Shown here in pieces: positions 52,271 to 62,686 of a stretch of DNA of 64,000 nucleotides. The stretch lies in NCBI RefSeq assembly GCF_014652415.1, contig NZ_BMYT01000003.1, forward strand, positions 248,001 to 312,000. The letters are read 5' to 3'. How positions within the stretch are numbered: the first letter of the stretch is position 1; every line of letters begins with the position of its first letter. The stretch is from Affinundibacterium macrobrachii. GTDB lineage: Bacteria > Pseudomonadota > Gammaproteobacteria > Burkholderiales > Burkholderiaceae_D. The notes beneath the pieces were generated by a model. The model saw only the letters and a list, made by a program, of their open reading frames with translations, was not told the origin of the DNA and did no database searches. Made by a program: the position numbers and the translations under genes.

Positions 52271-53278
52271 ATGACAATAAAACCAGTAAAAACCGGCTGG
52301 CAAGTCAATATTCAACCAGGAGGACGCAAAGGGAAACGATTGAAGAAGACATTCCCTACAAAAGCAGATGCGCTAGCTTGGGAAAGATTTGTACAAGCTA
52401 AAGTTCAATCAACACCCGAATGGCAACCACCCAAAGCTGATCACCGTCACCTTTCGGACTTAGTAGATCTCTGGTACAAACACCATGGCACCGGATTAAA
52501 AGACGGTGAAGGTCGGAAGCGTATTTTGCACGCGATGTGCGAAGCAATGGGTAACCCAAAAGCTGAATCCTTCACTCCAGATCAATTCGCAGAGTATCGT
52601 TTGAAGCGAATTGAATCTGGGATAAAACCAAATACGATGAACCGCGAGCAGGCATACCTTCGTGCCGTGTTCAATGAATCAATCAGGCTTTCACACTGGA
52701 AGAAAGAAAATCCTCTTTCGAAATTGCGTGCGTTCAAAATTGATGAAACAGAACTGTCTTATCTATCATCTCAACAAATAGCAACGCTATTATCTCAGCT
52801 TTCAAAATCTGAGAATGAACACGTCGAACTGGTGGCTAAAGTTTGCTTGGCAACTGGTGCAAGATGGGGAGAGGCAGAAAGCCTGCGATCATCACAAATT
52901 CAAAACGGCTTAATCCAATTCGTTCAAACGAAATCAAGTAAAGCCCGTGCAGTTGCAATTAGTCAAAAACTACAAAAAGGCCTTGAAGAACATTATGAAA
53001 AACGTGGCGTTGGAGAGAGACTATTCACTACGGCATATTCCGCGTTTAGAGTGGCTCTAACAACCGCAAAACTAAAACTGTCTGAGGGTCAGCTAACGCA
53101 CATTCTACGACACACTTTCGCAAGCCATTACATGATGAACGGAGGAAATATTCTCTCGCTTCAAAAGGTACTTGGACACCATAGCCTAACCATGACTATG
53201 CGCTACGCACACCTATCTCCAGAACACCTACAAGAGACTCGCAATCTCAATCCACTTGCCCATCTAAATGTCTGTTGA
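52271..53278 (+). CDS. int: Phage tyrosine integrase
   Basis: A 335-residue tyrosine recombinase. An N-terminal AP2-like/SAM-like arm (VNIQPGGRKGKRLKKTFPTK, SDLVDLWYKHHGTGLK) precedes the catalytic domain with Arg in ATGARWGEAESL, HILRHTFASHYM (HxxR) and Tyr in LGHHSLTMTMRYAHL. It lies next to the right attachment site in the tRNA, so it is the enzyme that inserted this element. Many inoviruses use host XerCD instead; this one carries its own enzyme. Confidence 0.93.
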   Translation: MTIKPVKTGWQVNIQPGGRKGKRLKKTFPTKADALAWERFVQAKVQSTPEWQPPKADHRHLSDLVDLWYKHHGTGLKDGEGRKRILHAMCEAMGNPKAESFTPDQFAEYRLKRIESGIKPNTMNREQAYLRAVFNESIRLSHWKKENPLSKLRAFKIDETELSYLSSQQIATLLSQLSKSENEHVELVAKVCLATGARWGEAESLRSSQIQNGLIQFVQTKSSKARAVAISQKLQKGLEEHYEKRGVGERLFTTAYSAFRVALTTAKLKLSEGQLTHILRHTFASHYMMNGGNILSLQKVLGHHSLTMTMRYAHLSPEHLQETRNLNPLAHLNVC

Positions 53279-53314
53279 ACTTCCGTTGTACTTTTCGAGA
53301 AAGTAAAAATAAAA

Positions 53315-53347
53315 AAGGGACTGCAAATAAATGCAATCCCTTGTTTT
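53315..53347 (+). terminator. Intrinsic terminator after the integrase gene
   Basis: Stem AAGGGACTGCA / TGCAATCCCTT with one C-A mismatch and an AATAAA loop, followed by TTGTTTT. It separates the integrase from the convergent tRNA gene. Confidence 0.75.
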
Positions 53348-53360
53348 AATTACGTATTTT

Positions 53361-53438
<78 letters not shown>

Positions 53439-53713
53439 TATTTTACTGAGCAAACTTCGCTTCGTAAAAAGAGGGCTCATTGTATTACATACGGCATAGT
53501 CGGCACAAGGCTTAGCTTGGTGAAATGCTTGATTTGATCGGGTATTCATCCAGTATTTACAGTGTATTTATCGGCTAGGTAAATGTCATTACCGTAAATT
53601 CAAATCAATAAAACTCAGAACAATCAAACCAAAAACAAAAGCCGCACGATTTTTATTTTCGTACAGCTTTTATCCAAAACTCTCAAGACTCATCTCTGAG
53701 TTGAACAGAAGTT

Positions 53714-56695
53714 TTAATTACCTTCTAAGAAGCTTTTCAATTTATCAGAACGTGATGGATGGCGCAGCTTACGCAGCGCTTTTGCTTCTATTTGGCGAAT
53801 GCGCTCGCGTGTCACATCAAATTGCTTACCGACCTCTTCCAAGGTATGGTCAGTCGACATTTCAACACCGAAACGCATACGCAAGACTTTTGCTTCACGC
53901 GGGGTCAATGAATCCAACACATCCTTCACTACATTACGCATCGACGCGTGTAGAGCAGCGTCGGCTGGTGCGAGCGTATGATTGTCTTCGATAAAATCAC
54001 CCAAATGAGAATCATCGTCATCCCCGATTGGTGTTTCCATCGAAATCGGTTCTTTCGCGATTTTCATAATCTTGCGAATCTTATCTTCCGGCATATCCAT
54101 CTTGATCGCGAGCGTCGCTGGATCTGGTTCTGCACCTGTTTCTTGCAAAATCTGACGAGAGATACGATTCATCTTATTGATGGTTTCGATCATGTGCACA
54201 GGAATACGAATTGTGCGCGCTTGATCCGCGATAGAACGCGTAATTGCCTGACGAATCCACCACGTTGCATAAGTCGAGAATTTGTAGCCACGACGATATT
54301 CAAACTTATCGACTGCCTTCATCAAACCAATATTACCTTCTTGAATCAAATCCAAGAATTGCAATCCGCGGTTTGTATATTTTTTCGCGATAGAAATTAC
54401 CAGACGCAAGTTCGCTTCGGTCATTTCGCGTTTTGCTTTGCGTGCCTTCATTTCGCCCGCGGACATCTTTTTATTGATGCCACGTAAATCTGGCAATGGC
54501 AATACGACACGCGCTTGCAAGTCGATCAATTTTTGCTGTAATTGCTGAACGGTAGGCACATTGCGACCCAAAATTGCGCTGTAAGAATGGCCTGCATTTA
54601 CCTCACCATCGATCCAAGCAAGATTGGTTTCATTACCTGGAAACACTTTGATGAAATGGGAACGCGGCATACCGCAACGATTCACCACGACATCTAAAAT
54701 TTGCTTCTCAACGTGACGCACTTCATCGACTTGACCACGCAGGGTGTCACACAATTTTTCCACCACTTTGGCGGTAAAACGAATACCAAGCAATTCATTC
54801 GAGATGGCTTCTTGCGCCTTAATATAATTCTTCGAGTTATAGCCTTCTTTTTCAAAGGCCTTACGCATCTTGTCGAAGTTCTCAGAGATAGTCGCAAATT
54901 TTGCTAATGAATCACGCTTCAATTGCTCTAATTGTTCGGCTGAAATTCCAGCAGCAACAGCAGCACCGTCTTCTTCCTCTTCTTCCTCTTCGTCCTCGTC
55001 TTCTTCGTCCTCGTCGTCTTCGTCACTCTCCGCAGCAACGACAGGTGCTTTTTCTTCTTCAGTTTCTGCGTTCGGATCAACTAATCCGTCAACGATGTCA
55101 TCGACTTTAATTTCATCACTGGCGATACGATCTGCTTGTGCGAGAATTTCTGCGATCGTGGTTGGACACGCAGAGATCGCCTGAATCATGTCTTTCAGAC
55201 CTTCTTCGATCTTTTTCGCGATAACAATTTCACCTTCGCGCGTCAGCAACTCGACCGTCCCCATCTCACGCATATACATGCGAACTGGATCAGTGGTGCG
55301 ACCAAAGTCGGAGTCTACTGTGGACAAGGCCGCTTCAGCTGCCGCTTCGACTTCATCATCATCACTTGCGACAGTAACTACATTGTCCGACAACAACAAT
55401 GCTTCTGCATCAGGCGCTTGCTCATAAACAGCCACGCCCATGTCATTAAAGGTGCTAATAATGCCTTCGATCGCTTCTGGATCGACAACATTCTCAGGCA
55501 AGTGGTCATTTATTTCTGCGAAGGTCAAATAGCCACGATCTTTACCCATTTTAATAAGGGTTTTCAGACGCTGGCGACGACGCTCTAATTCTTCTGCGGT
55601 CGCTTCAGGATCTGCAGAAAATGCATCTTTTAAAAGTGCTTTTTCTTTGGCTTTACGATCTTTTGCTTTTGCCTTATCGAGCGCTTTCATCTCAGCACGT
55701 TCAACCGCATTGAGCGCTGCCATTTCTTCGTTTTCAGGCTGATATTCTTTTGGCTTACGACCGCGACGGCCCGGTACTTTCACACCAGGTAAAACATAGC
55801 TGGAAGTGTCGATACTCGCCAACAGCGCAGCATCAGTCGTTTGACTGACGGTAGGTGCAGATCCAGTCTTAATTTCTTGCACTTCTGGAGCTTTTTCAGA
55901 CTTGACTGCTTTCGCTGATTTCTTGACTGACTTGGCTTCGTCTTTTTCAACTTTGTCGGTCTTTTCAGCTTTGCTACTGGCGTTAGATGCTTTAGTAATC
56001 ACAGAGGCTTTCTTTGTTGCGGCTGACGGTGTTTCAGTTTGCTTCACTTGCTTTGTTGCAGCTTTTTCGACATCTTTGCTCAACTTCGGTTCCGCTTTAG
56101 CTTGGTTTTTTGTAGCAGGTGTTTTTGACACTTCAACTTCCTTTTTACTGACCGTCGATTTTACATCTTTACTTGAAATCTTGCTCTGAACCAATTTTAC
56201 TGGCTTCTGCTCTACTTTAGGCGCTTTAGCACCTTTCGCAAGGACTTTTTTGTCAGCGACTTTTGTCGTTTTCACTGATGTTAGTTGTTCCTTCATTTTG
56301 GCTGCACTTGTCTTGCTGACTTTCGAAGGAGTTTTGTCTGCTATCTTTGCTTTTGTGGCGATTGCAGCTGGCTTTTTTGTAATACTTTTATTAGCTGATT
56401 TGCTAGCTGATGCGCTAGTTGTAGCAGCACTATTTCGTGGCTTAATCGCTTTTGCAGGTGTCGCTTTTGCCTTCTCTGGGGCAGCAAGCTTTATAGTTTT
56501 AGCAGCTGGCTTTGCTGTCTTAGCGATTGGCTTGGTTGGGACTTTCGATGTTGCCTTAACGACTGTTTTTGCTGCGGGCTTAACGCTCGCCTTTGTTGAC
56601 ACACTTGCCGACTTTTTCGTGGCAGTGGTTTTGGTTGTACTCTTCGTAACTACGGATGTCAGTTTTTTCGCGGGTTTCTTCATTGCACTAGCCAT
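53714..56695 (-). CDS. rpoD: RNA polymerase primary sigma factor RpoD with long Lys/Ala-rich N-terminus
   Basis: Housekeeping sigma-70, 993 residues (E. coli has 613). Residues 1 to about 300 are a Lys/Ala/Thr/Ser/Pro repeat-like region ([17 protein letters not shown] type) resembling histone H1 or AlgP tails. Region 1.1 follows ([20 protein letters not shown]), then the non-conserved region with a run of more than ten acidic residues, region 2 ([40 protein letters not shown]) and region 4 ([20 protein letters not shown]). It is the last gene of the macromolecular synthesis operon. A ~410-base gap separates it from dnaG. Confidence 0.97.
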   Translation of the reverse strand: MASAMKKPAKKLTSVVTKSTTKTTATKKSASVSTKASVKPAAKTVVKATSKVPTKPIAKTAKPAAKTIKLAAPEKAKATPAKAIKPRNSAATTSASASKSANKSITKKPAAIATKAKIADKTPSKVSKTSAAKMKEQLTSVKTTKVADKKVLAKGAKAPKVEQKPVKLVQSKISSKDVKSTVSKKEVEVSKTPATKNQAKAEPKLSKDVEKAATKQVKQTETPSAATKKASVITKASNASSKAEKTDKVEKDEAKSVKKSAKAVKSEKAPEVQEIKTGSAPTVSQTTDAALLASIDTSSYVLPGVKVPGRRGRKPKEYQPENEEMAALNAVERAEMKALDKAKAKDRKAKEKALLKDAFSADPEATAEELERRRQRLKTLIKMGKDRGYLTFAEINDHLPENVVDPEAIEGIISTFNDMGVAVYEQAPDAEALLLSDNVVTVASDDDEVEAAAEAALSTVDSDFGRTTDPVRMYMREMGTVELLTREGEIVIAKKIEEGLKDMIQAISACPTTIAEILAQADRIASDEIKVDDIVDGLVDPNAETEEEKAPVVAAESDEDDEDEEDEDEEEEEEEDGAAVAAGISAEQLEQLKRDSLAKFATISENFDKMRKAFEKEGYNSKNYIKAQEAISNELLGIRFTAKVVEKLCDTLRGQVDEVRHVEKQILDVVVNRCGMPRSHFIKVFPGNETNLAWIDGEVNAGHSYSAILGRNVPTVQQLQQKLIDLQARVVLPLPDLRGINKKMSAGEMKARKAKREMTEANLRLVISIAKKYTNRGLQFLDLIQEGNIGLMKAVDKFEYRRGYKFSTYATWWIRQAITRSIADQARTIRIPVHMIETINKMNRISRQILQETGAEPDPATLAIKMDMPEDKIRKIMKIAKEPISMETPIGDDDDSHLGDFIEDNHTLAPADAALHASMRNVVKDVLDSLTPREAKVLRMRFGVEMSTDHTLEEVGKQFDVTRERIRQIEAKALRKLRHPSRSDKLKSFLEGN

Positions 56696-57107
56696 TGAAT
56701 CAAACCAACCGAAGCTGAAAAGCTATTTGAAATTTAAAAAAATAAAGCACTGTTACCAATCAACATTACGCAACAGAACAATCATACAAAAATCAAATTC
56801 AACATTTCTTAGCATCGGCGTTTTGGGTTACTCGGAGGAGCATATGCTCACCTAAACAACACATTCTTTGACTACTTTCAGTCACAAACAAAACTGACCG
56901 CGACAAAGAATGAAAACAACCTAAGACCTTGAATCGAAAGCCTTTAACTATACCACTTGCCACTCTTTTAATCAATCTAAGCAGATCAAAACCGACTCAT
57001 CCATGTCACATAAAAGTAGACAATTAACAAGTATTTTATATCAGCTCAATTAATTTCCTTACATCAACTCACACTACGAAAATAAAATGAATCGTGCAAC
57101 AAATAAT
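56696..57107. other. Intergenic region between dnaG and rpoD
   Basis: About 410 bases with no supported gene. A 12-base palindrome GAGCATATGCTC (56838-56849) is the only clear symmetric element. In other bacteria this spot can hold internal rpoD promoters (including heat-shock ones), but I see no convincing consensus. Confidence 0.45.
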
Positions 57108-58907
57108 TTACTGGACGCTATTCGACGATTCAGCCTCTGCCTCACGCCGAATTACGTCTTGCAACTGCATGATTTCTCGGTATCGTGCGACATCAGCGGC
57201 TTCACGCAAACCTCGTTGCGCCAGTTGTTCCATTTCTAGCTTGAGCACTTGTGTTCGCATCTGCCTTAAAGCCCCCGCCAACTCCAATCGGACAACCTCA
57301 ATCTCAGATTCTGTTTGCTCCGCGATTTCTGCAATCAAAGGATCAAAATCGGCACTCGTTGCACGCAAGGTTTCTGCCAGCGCTGCAAAATTGGCTTGCT
57401 CTCCCATAGGTTGAGCAAGCGCCACCAATTGCTTGAGCATATCGGCGCCATCTGGTGCAATCTTGGCAGCACAATCCATCATTGCCGGAGTCATCATGAC
57501 AGCTAAAGAAGGATGCGCGACTAAAATCCGCATCACTTGTCGCTCCAATCCAACAGGCGCACTACGACGACTCTTGGGTGGTGCGATTTTTACACGTGCA
57601 ACTGGCTGACTTAATTCAAATAAGGCTTCAATCTCAGCCGCAGTCGACTGGGTAATTTGTGCCAAATTTCTGACCAATTGCAAACGCAAGGCCGACGGAG
57701 CCATTTGCTGCAATAAAGGCTTGGCCTCAAACTGAGTTTTTGCCCGCCCTTCGGCAGTAGCCAAATCGTTATCAGCACTCACTTCCTTGATCAGAAATTG
57801 TGATAAAGGCATGGCATTTTGCACTTCGCTCGCAAATGCATCTGCGCCGTATTCACGCACGAAACTATCGGGATCATGCTCAACTGGCAAAAATAAAAAC
57901 TTAATGACCTTATTGTCATTCACGTGCGCTAAGCAAGCATCCAAAGCCCGGCGTGCTGCACGTCGACCAGCACTGTCACCATCAAAACTAAAGATTACGT
58001 GATCGGTTTGACGTAATAATTTCTGCACATGAGTCGGTGTGCATGCCGTCCCTAAAGTCGCAACCGCTTGTGGAAAACCCAATTGCGCTAGGGCCACCAC
58101 ATCCATGTAACCTTCTGTTACCAAAGCATAACCTGCGTCCCGAATTGCTTGACGCGCTTCAAACAAGCCATACAACTCCAAGCCTTTTTGGTATAGGGGT
58201 GTCTCAGGAGAATTCAAGTATTTAGGCTCACCTTGATCCAGTATGCGTCCACCAAAACCAATCACTTGCCCCTTCGTATTACGGATGGGGAACATAATTC
58301 GGTCACGAAAGCGATCATAACGTTTACGATATGCGCCCTCGTCATCACTTTTATCGATGACCATACCTGCTTCTGCTAAGGCGCTTGCGCCATAATCCGC
58401 AAATACAGCTCTTAAACTATCCCATGCATCCGGTGAATAACCCAAACCAAAACGCGCTGCGATTTCACCTGTCACACCGCGCTTCTTCAAATATTGAATT
58501 GCCCTATCGGCACCACGTAATTGTTGACGATAAAAATCACACGCCTTCGTCATGACTTCACTTAGCGCCAAACTTTTGGCGGTTACCTCGGCCCTTTGGG
58601 CTGGCAACATACGATCATCTTCAGGCACGATCATGCCATTATTCAGCGCCAAATCTTTAACAGCATCAACAAAACTAAGGCCCGAATACTCCATCAGAAA
58701 ACCGATAGAAGTCCCATGAGCACCACAACCAAAACAGTGATAAAACTGTTTGGTCGGGCTAACAGTAAAACTAGGAGATTTCTCGTTATGAAACGGGCAC
58801 AAACCCATATAGTTTGCGCCACCTTTTTTCAATTGCACGTACTTACCGACTACATCAACAATGTCGACGCGGGCAAGCAGATCCTGAATAAAACTTTGTG
58901 GAATCAC
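57108..58907 (-). CDS. dnaG: DNA primase
   Basis: Primase of about 599 residues. The zinc-binding domain has CPFHNEKSPSFTVSPTKQFY then HCFGCGAHG, the TOPRIM core has VTEGYMDVVALAQLG and SFDGDSAGRRAARRAL, and a C-terminal helicase-binding domain ends the protein. I use the GTG at 58907 (IPQSFIQDLLARVDIVD follows, as in relatives); the frame is open to a TTG at 58934, but that codon sits in the T-rich tail of an upstream hairpin. Operon order is yqeY, dnaG, rpoD. Confidence 0.95.
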   Translation of the reverse strand: MIPQSFIQDLLARVDIVDVVGKYVQLKKGGANYMGLCPFHNEKSPSFTVSPTKQFYHCFGCGAHGTSIGFLMEYSGLSFVDAVKDLALNNGMIVPEDDRMLPAQRAEVTAKSLALSEVMTKACDFYRQQLRGADRAIQYLKKRGVTGEIAARFGLGYSPDAWDSLRAVFADYGASALAEAGMVIDKSDDEGAYRKRYDRFRDRIMFPIRNTKGQVIGFGGRILDQGEPKYLNSPETPLYQKGLELYGLFEARQAIRDAGYALVTEGYMDVVALAQLGFPQAVATLGTACTPTHVQKLLRQTDHVIFSFDGDSAGRRAARRALDACLAHVNDNKVIKFLFLPVEHDPDSFVREYGADAFASEVQNAMPLSQFLIKEVSADNDLATAEGRAKTQFEAKPLLQQMAPSALRLQLVRNLAQITQSTAAEIEALFELSQPVARVKIAPPKSRRSAPVGLERQVMRILVAHPSLAVMMTPAMMDCAAKIAPDGADMLKQLVALAQPMGEQANFAALAETLRATSADFDPLIAEIAEQTESEIEVVRLELAGALRQMRTQVLKLEMEQLAQRGLREAADVARYREIMQLQDVIRREAEAESSNSVQ

Positions 58908-58937
58908 GCCAACAATCTCATGGAATAAAAACAAATA

Positions 58938-58966
58938 CGGCCTCGGAAAAACTGGTTCCGAAGCCG
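58938..58966 (-). terminator. Hairpin with T-rich tail at the dnaG start (probable attenuator)
   Basis: Stem CGGCTTCGGAA / TTCCGAGGCCG (minus strand, 10 of 11 pairs) followed by TATTTGTTTTTATT. It lies between yqeY and dnaG, where a partial terminator is known to lower primase relative to S21 in the classic operon. Confidence 0.7.
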
Positions 58967-58993
58967 CAATCTAACAACACCAAGCAAAAAAAA

Positions 58994-59440
58994 TTACTTA
59001 GCTAAAGCAGCTTTCACCATTGCAGACACGACTGTCATATCCGCGCGTCCAGCTAGTTTTGGCTTTAAAACCGCCATTAATTTGCCCATGTCTTGCGGGC
59101 CTGTAGCACCAACTTCAGCAACCGCCTCATTGACCGCAGCTTGCATCTCTACTTCAGTCAATCCAGCAGGCATATAGGCCGACAAAATCGCCATTTCGGC
59201 TTTTTCAATATCTGCCAAATCCTGACGACCGCCAGCTTCAAATTGACTAATTGAATCTTTACGCTGTTTAATCATTTTTTCAATGATTGCTAACACCATG
59301 GTGTCATTCAACTCTACACGCTCATCGACTTCTTTTTGCTTCATCGCAGCAGTGATCAAACGAATAGCGCTTAATTTTGCAGAATCTTTAGCGCGCATGG
59401 CGGCTTTCATGTCTTCGGTAATTTGATCTTTTAAGCTCAT
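58994..59440 (-). CDS. yqeY: GatB/YqeY-domain protein
   Basis: A 148-residue YqeY protein (MSLKDQITEDMKAAMRAKD start; IEKMIKQRKDSISQFEAGGR, QDMGKLMAVLKPKLAGRADM). The fold is shared with the tail of GatB, suggesting tRNA binding; the true role is not settled. AGAGGA lies 6 bases before the ATG at 59440; the frame upstream of it is not used because it crosses a terminator. It is the second gene of the rpsU-yqeY-dnaG-rpoD operon. Confidence 0.93.
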   Translation of the reverse strand: MSLKDQITEDMKAAMRAKDSAKLSAIRLITAAMKQKEVDERVELNDTMVLAIIEKMIKQRKDSISQFEAGGRQDLADIEKAEMAILSAYMPAGLTEVEMQAAVNEAVAEVGATGPQDMGKLMAVLKPKLAGRADMTVVSAMVKAALAK

Positions 59441-59511
59441 GACATCCTCTTGAATAATGCTTTTACGCAGCAAAATCAAAGCTACATAAATAAAAAAGTG
59501 AAAATAACAAA

Positions 59512-59537
59512 GCCCGCTGCGGTACACCGGAGCGGGC
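59512..59537 (-). terminator. Intrinsic terminator/attenuator after rpsU
   Basis: Stem GCCCGCTCCGG / CCGCAGCGGGC (minus strand, one mismatch) with loop TGTA, followed by TTTGTTATTTT. Together with the hairpin before dnaG it gives two step-downs in the operon. Confidence 0.85.
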
Positions 59538-59608
59538 ATGCAAACCTAAAGCTGAGAAATACTGTAAGACATTAAGCTGTTATGCAACCGACTCAATGCC
59601 AAACAAGA

Positions 59609-59821
59609 TTAGTACATCTTCTTAGGCAATTGCTGACTACGAATACGTTTGTAGTGACGTTTAACAGCTGCTGCCAAACGACGCTTGCGTTCTGCAGTTG
59701 GTTTTTCATAAAACTCGCGAGCGCGCAATTCGGTCAACAGACCGGTCTTTTCGATGGTGCGCTTGAAGCGACGCATGGCGACTTCGAACGGCTCGTTTTC
59801 TTTAAGGCGAATTGTGGTCAT
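59609..59821 (-). CDS. rpsU: 30S ribosomal protein S21
   Basis: A 70-residue basic S21 protein ([20 protein letters not shown] start; [34 protein letters not shown]), complete. It binds near the anti-Shine-Dalgarno end of 16S rRNA and aids initiation. It is the first gene of the macromolecular synthesis operon on the minus strand. Confidence 0.98.
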   Translation of the reverse strand: MTTIRLKENEPFEVAMRRFKRTIEKTGLLTELRAREFYEKPTAERKRRLAAAVKRHYKRIRSQQLPKKMY

Positions 59822-60018
59822 GTAAGTTCGGAACCAGTTAAAAATTTATAGGAAGACCGAGATCATAACAGGATTTTTTTAAATAGGGAAGTTAACTGAT
59901 GAAAACTTATGCAAAAAAGTGTGGCAAAACGTCGAAAATTTATCATGAAAACAATGAACGCATTCGAGCCATATATCGCTCAGGTGAAGCATCGGATGAC
60001 GTATCAAATGAAGTACGC

Positions 60019-61239
60019 TCAATGCGCTTCTGCAATTGCTTTCCCGGCAGCAACCCCTGATGCCCAAGCCCACTGAAAATTAAATCCCCCTAACCAACCA
60101 GTTACATCAACCGCCTCTCCAATGAAGTAAAGGCCGGGATACTTATTTACCATCATAGTTTGCTGCGAGAGTTCGCGCGTATCCACACCGCCGCGGGTCA
60201 CTTCTGCCTTTCGATACCCTTCTGAACCATTCGGCAATAATTCCCAGCGACTAATCTTTTCACTCAATAAACGTAGTCGTTTGTCCTGCATATCTGCAAT
60301 TTTTGCACTGCCATCAAACTCATGCGCAACGAGTAATCCATCAACCAATCTTGCTGGTAAGTACGCAGCAAGAAAATTTGCCAAAGTTTTTTTACTAGTG
60401 GTTTTAGCGTCAATTAACTCATCTGCCAGCGCCACCTCTGGCAGCAAATTAATTCGAATGCTCTGTCCAGGCTGCCAATAACTTGATATTTGCAAAATAG
60501 CTGGGCCTGATAAACCACGATGCGTAAATAGTAAGTCTTCACGGAAAACAATTTTGTTTTTCTTCTCTCCGGTTTCTATATCAACTTCTAAAGAAATACC
60601 TGCCATCGGCACAAAGGCCGCCCAGCTAGGCGCATCAAAAGTCAGTGGAACCAATGCAGGCCTTGGCTCTACAATTTTCAATCCAAATTGCCGCGCGACA
60701 CGATAAGAGAAATCTGTTGCACCAATTTTTGGAATAGATAAGCCACCAGTCGCGATCACGACATTGGCTGTGAGGAACCTTCCCTGAGCAGTCTGTACGA
60801 TAAATCCATGTTCAAATTTCTGTATTTCGTCGACACCACAAGACATTCTCCACTGAACGCGACCAAGATCGCATTCAGCCTTTAACATACGAATAATGTC
60901 TTCAGCAGATTCATCGCAAAATAATTGCCCTTTGTGCTTTTCGTGAAAAGCAATATGGTAGCGCTTCACCAAACTAAGAAAATCTTGTGGCGTATAACGC
61001 GATAAAGCACTCTTACAAAAATGCGGATTTTCTGACAAGAAATTAGCTGGTGTCGCATGCAAATTTGTAAAATTACAGCGACCACCTCCTGAAATACGAA
61101 TTTTCTCAGCCAACTTGACGGCATGATCGAGTACCAATACTTTTTTACCGCCCTGACCAGCGACCGCAGCGCACATCATGCCAGCAGCTCCAGCGCCAAT
61201 CACGATCACATCGTATGTGGAGGTAAATTCATCAGCCAT
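60019..61239 (-). CDS. HI0933/BaiN-family NAD(P)/FAD oxidoreductase
   Basis: Flavoprotein of about 406 residues of the HI0933/YhiN/BaiN family. It has IVIGAGAAGMMCAAVAGQ (FAD-binding), HAVKLAEKIRISGGGRCNFTN (family signature), a middle domain with FTHRGLSGPAILQISSYW, GGVDTRELSQQTM and a C-terminal FAD motif YFIGEAVDVTGWLGGFNFQW. The substrate in this family is poorly known. The ATG at 61239 is preferred to 61272, giving the usual short lead before the dinucleotide motif. Confidence 0.87.
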   Translation of the reverse strand: MADEFTSTYDVIVIGAGAAGMMCAAVAGQGGKKVLVLDHAVKLAEKIRISGGGRCNFTNLHATPANFLSENPHFCKSALSRYTPQDFLSLVKRYHIAFHEKHKGQLFCDESAEDIIRMLKAECDLGRVQWRMSCGVDEIQKFEHGFIVQTAQGRFLTANVVIATGGLSIPKIGATDFSYRVARQFGLKIVEPRPALVPLTFDAPSWAAFVPMAGISLEVDIETGEKKNKIVFREDLLFTHRGLSGPAILQISSYWQPGQSIRINLLPEVALADELIDAKTTSKKTLANFLAAYLPARLVDGLLVAHEFDGSAKIADMQDKRLRLLSEKISRWELLPNGSEGYRKAEVTRGGVDTRELSQQTMMVNKYPGLYFIGEAVDVTGWLGGFNFQWAWASGVAAGKAIAEAH

Positions 61240-61315
61240 CTTGGATTTCTCGATATAAAACATTAAAGACATTAATTAAGGCGCGCATTGTAAAGGAAAA
61301 CTGGCGCACCGCTTT

Positions 61316-62302
61316 CTATTTATTAAGATGCAATTGCTTCGACAGCTGCATGCAATGCTCGACTTGCTTTGCAATATTCAATGGAACCGCTTGTTCGCCA
61401 TTCAGCACTTCTTTGATCCACTTAGCAGTACTCTGTGCATCAATACCCGTGGGCAAATTTTCAGGTTCTGCGAGCAATTGAGATGTCGTCTCTTGCAATA
61501 TCGTATGCTCGCCTTTCCAATAACAATCAATTTGTTGAGCTCGCCCTGTACTAGCAACCGTCTCACCTTCGGTGCCTCGCATCAATAAAACTGCGCCGCG
61601 CTGATGCGGTGCCAATTCACGAAAATAACGATCCAACATCACTTGGTATTCTGGGTGCGTATAGGAAGTAAGGCGCAATGCTTGCGCCGCAAATGGTTGC
61701 AGGATTTTTACTAAGGTGTGTGTCGAATTGCGCAAACCAAGAATTTTGCGCAACTCGAGAATTCTATGCATTGCTGGTGCTAAAACCGCAATTGGCACCA
61801 AGGCTAAACTTGTTTGTGATAAATTTTGCTGCGCTTGTGCGAGGTCAGATGCAGCTTCGATACCTAATTCAGCAAAAATCTCCGCACTTGTTACTCGTCC
61901 AGGATCATGAAGCATTCCATGCACCAAGACTGGCACACCTTCACGCGCCAATAGCATGGCAAGAAGGGGCGTCAAATTTGGTCGCTTACGAGCGCCGTTA
62001 TAGCTGGGAATAACGATCGGTGCATACGAAGAATTTCCTGGTGCAATGAGAACTTGCATATGCGCCTCTGCGGCATCAAGAAAGCCAGCAATTTCTTCTA
62101 TCGACTCACCTTTAATACGCATGGCGATCAAGATGGCACCCAACTCCAAATCATTCACACGTTGATCAAGAATCGCTGCATAGAGTTGATTCGCATCATC
62201 TCGCGACAGGTCGCGTGCACCTTCCTTACCTCGTCCAATTTCTTTGATGTAAGCAGCCGCTAAGAAAGGCTGAGCGCTTAATTTATCTTGTGAATTTTTC
62301 AT
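61316..62302 (-). CDS. ybiB: DNA-binding protein YbiB (TrpD2 family)
   Basis: A 328-residue protein with the anthranilate phosphoribosyltransferase fold (LYAAILDQRVNDLELGAILIAMRIKGES at the N-domain; YAPIVIPSYNGARKRPNLTPLLA; GRVTSAEIFAELGI; LGLRNSTHTLVKILQPF). YbiB/TrpD2 proteins lack the Trp-pathway activity and bind DNA without strong sequence preference. No trp genes are nearby. It shares strand and a short gap with the flavoprotein gene. Confidence 0.88.
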   Translation of the reverse strand: MKNSQDKLSAQPFLAAAYIKEIGRGKEGARDLSRDDANQLYAAILDQRVNDLELGAILIAMRIKGESIEEIAGFLDAAEAHMQVLIAPGNSSYAPIVIPSYNGARKRPNLTPLLAMLLAREGVPVLVHGMLHDPGRVTSAEIFAELGIEAASDLAQAQQNLSQTSLALVPIAVLAPAMHRILELRKILGLRNSTHTLVKILQPFAAQALRLTSYTHPEYQVMLDRYFRELAPHQRGAVLLMRGTEGETVASTGRAQQIDCYWKGEHTILQETTSQLLAEPENLPTGIDAQSTAKWIKEVLNGEQAVPLNIAKQVEHCMQLSKQLHLNK

Positions 62303-62384
62303 AAATTTGACTCAAACAAAACACGAATTAGGCGTGAATTGTGTTTGTATTTGGTATTTGTATTAAAGCTGAATTGGGCTGAAA

Positions 62385-62400
62385 TCGGATTTATATCCGA
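62385..62400. promoter_or_regulatory. Small hairpin in the ybiB / response-regulator intergenic region
   Basis: TCGGAT and ATCCGA flank TTAT. It is the only symmetric element I see in the 384-base divergent gap 62303-62686, apart from the promoter listed separately. Confidence 0.35.
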
Positions 62401-62624
62401 CCGAAAATTTGTATAAATTGGCAAACAAAACTAAACAGATCAAAACTTCGACATGCACTTGAACTAGAGTTCATGACAATATCTATACTATCGATCATTG
62501 TATTTACCATCATAGCAAGAGACATACAATGACGCTGCATTCTCCAATTAAGCAAAGCAAGACATAGAAATATGTATCGATGCGACGACAAGTGATGATC
62601 AATCTCTTACTCTTTAGGAAATCA

Positions 62625-62654
62625 TTGTCGTTTCCAAATAAGTTTCGCTATACT
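62625..62654 (+). promoter_or_regulatory. Candidate sigma-70 promoter for the response regulator gene
   Basis: TTGTCG (62625-62630) and TATACT (62649-62654) with an 18-base spacer, about 32 bases before the ATG at 62687. Confidence 0.5.
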
Positions 62655-62686
62655 TGTTTGCATTCAGTTAAAAAGTCTTCCCTATC

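Noticed and set aside
56250..56855. 201-residue plus-strand frame opposite rpoD
   Set aside because: It is the antisense shadow of the Lys/Ala-rich repeat of rpoD and has no ribosome site or recognisable domain.
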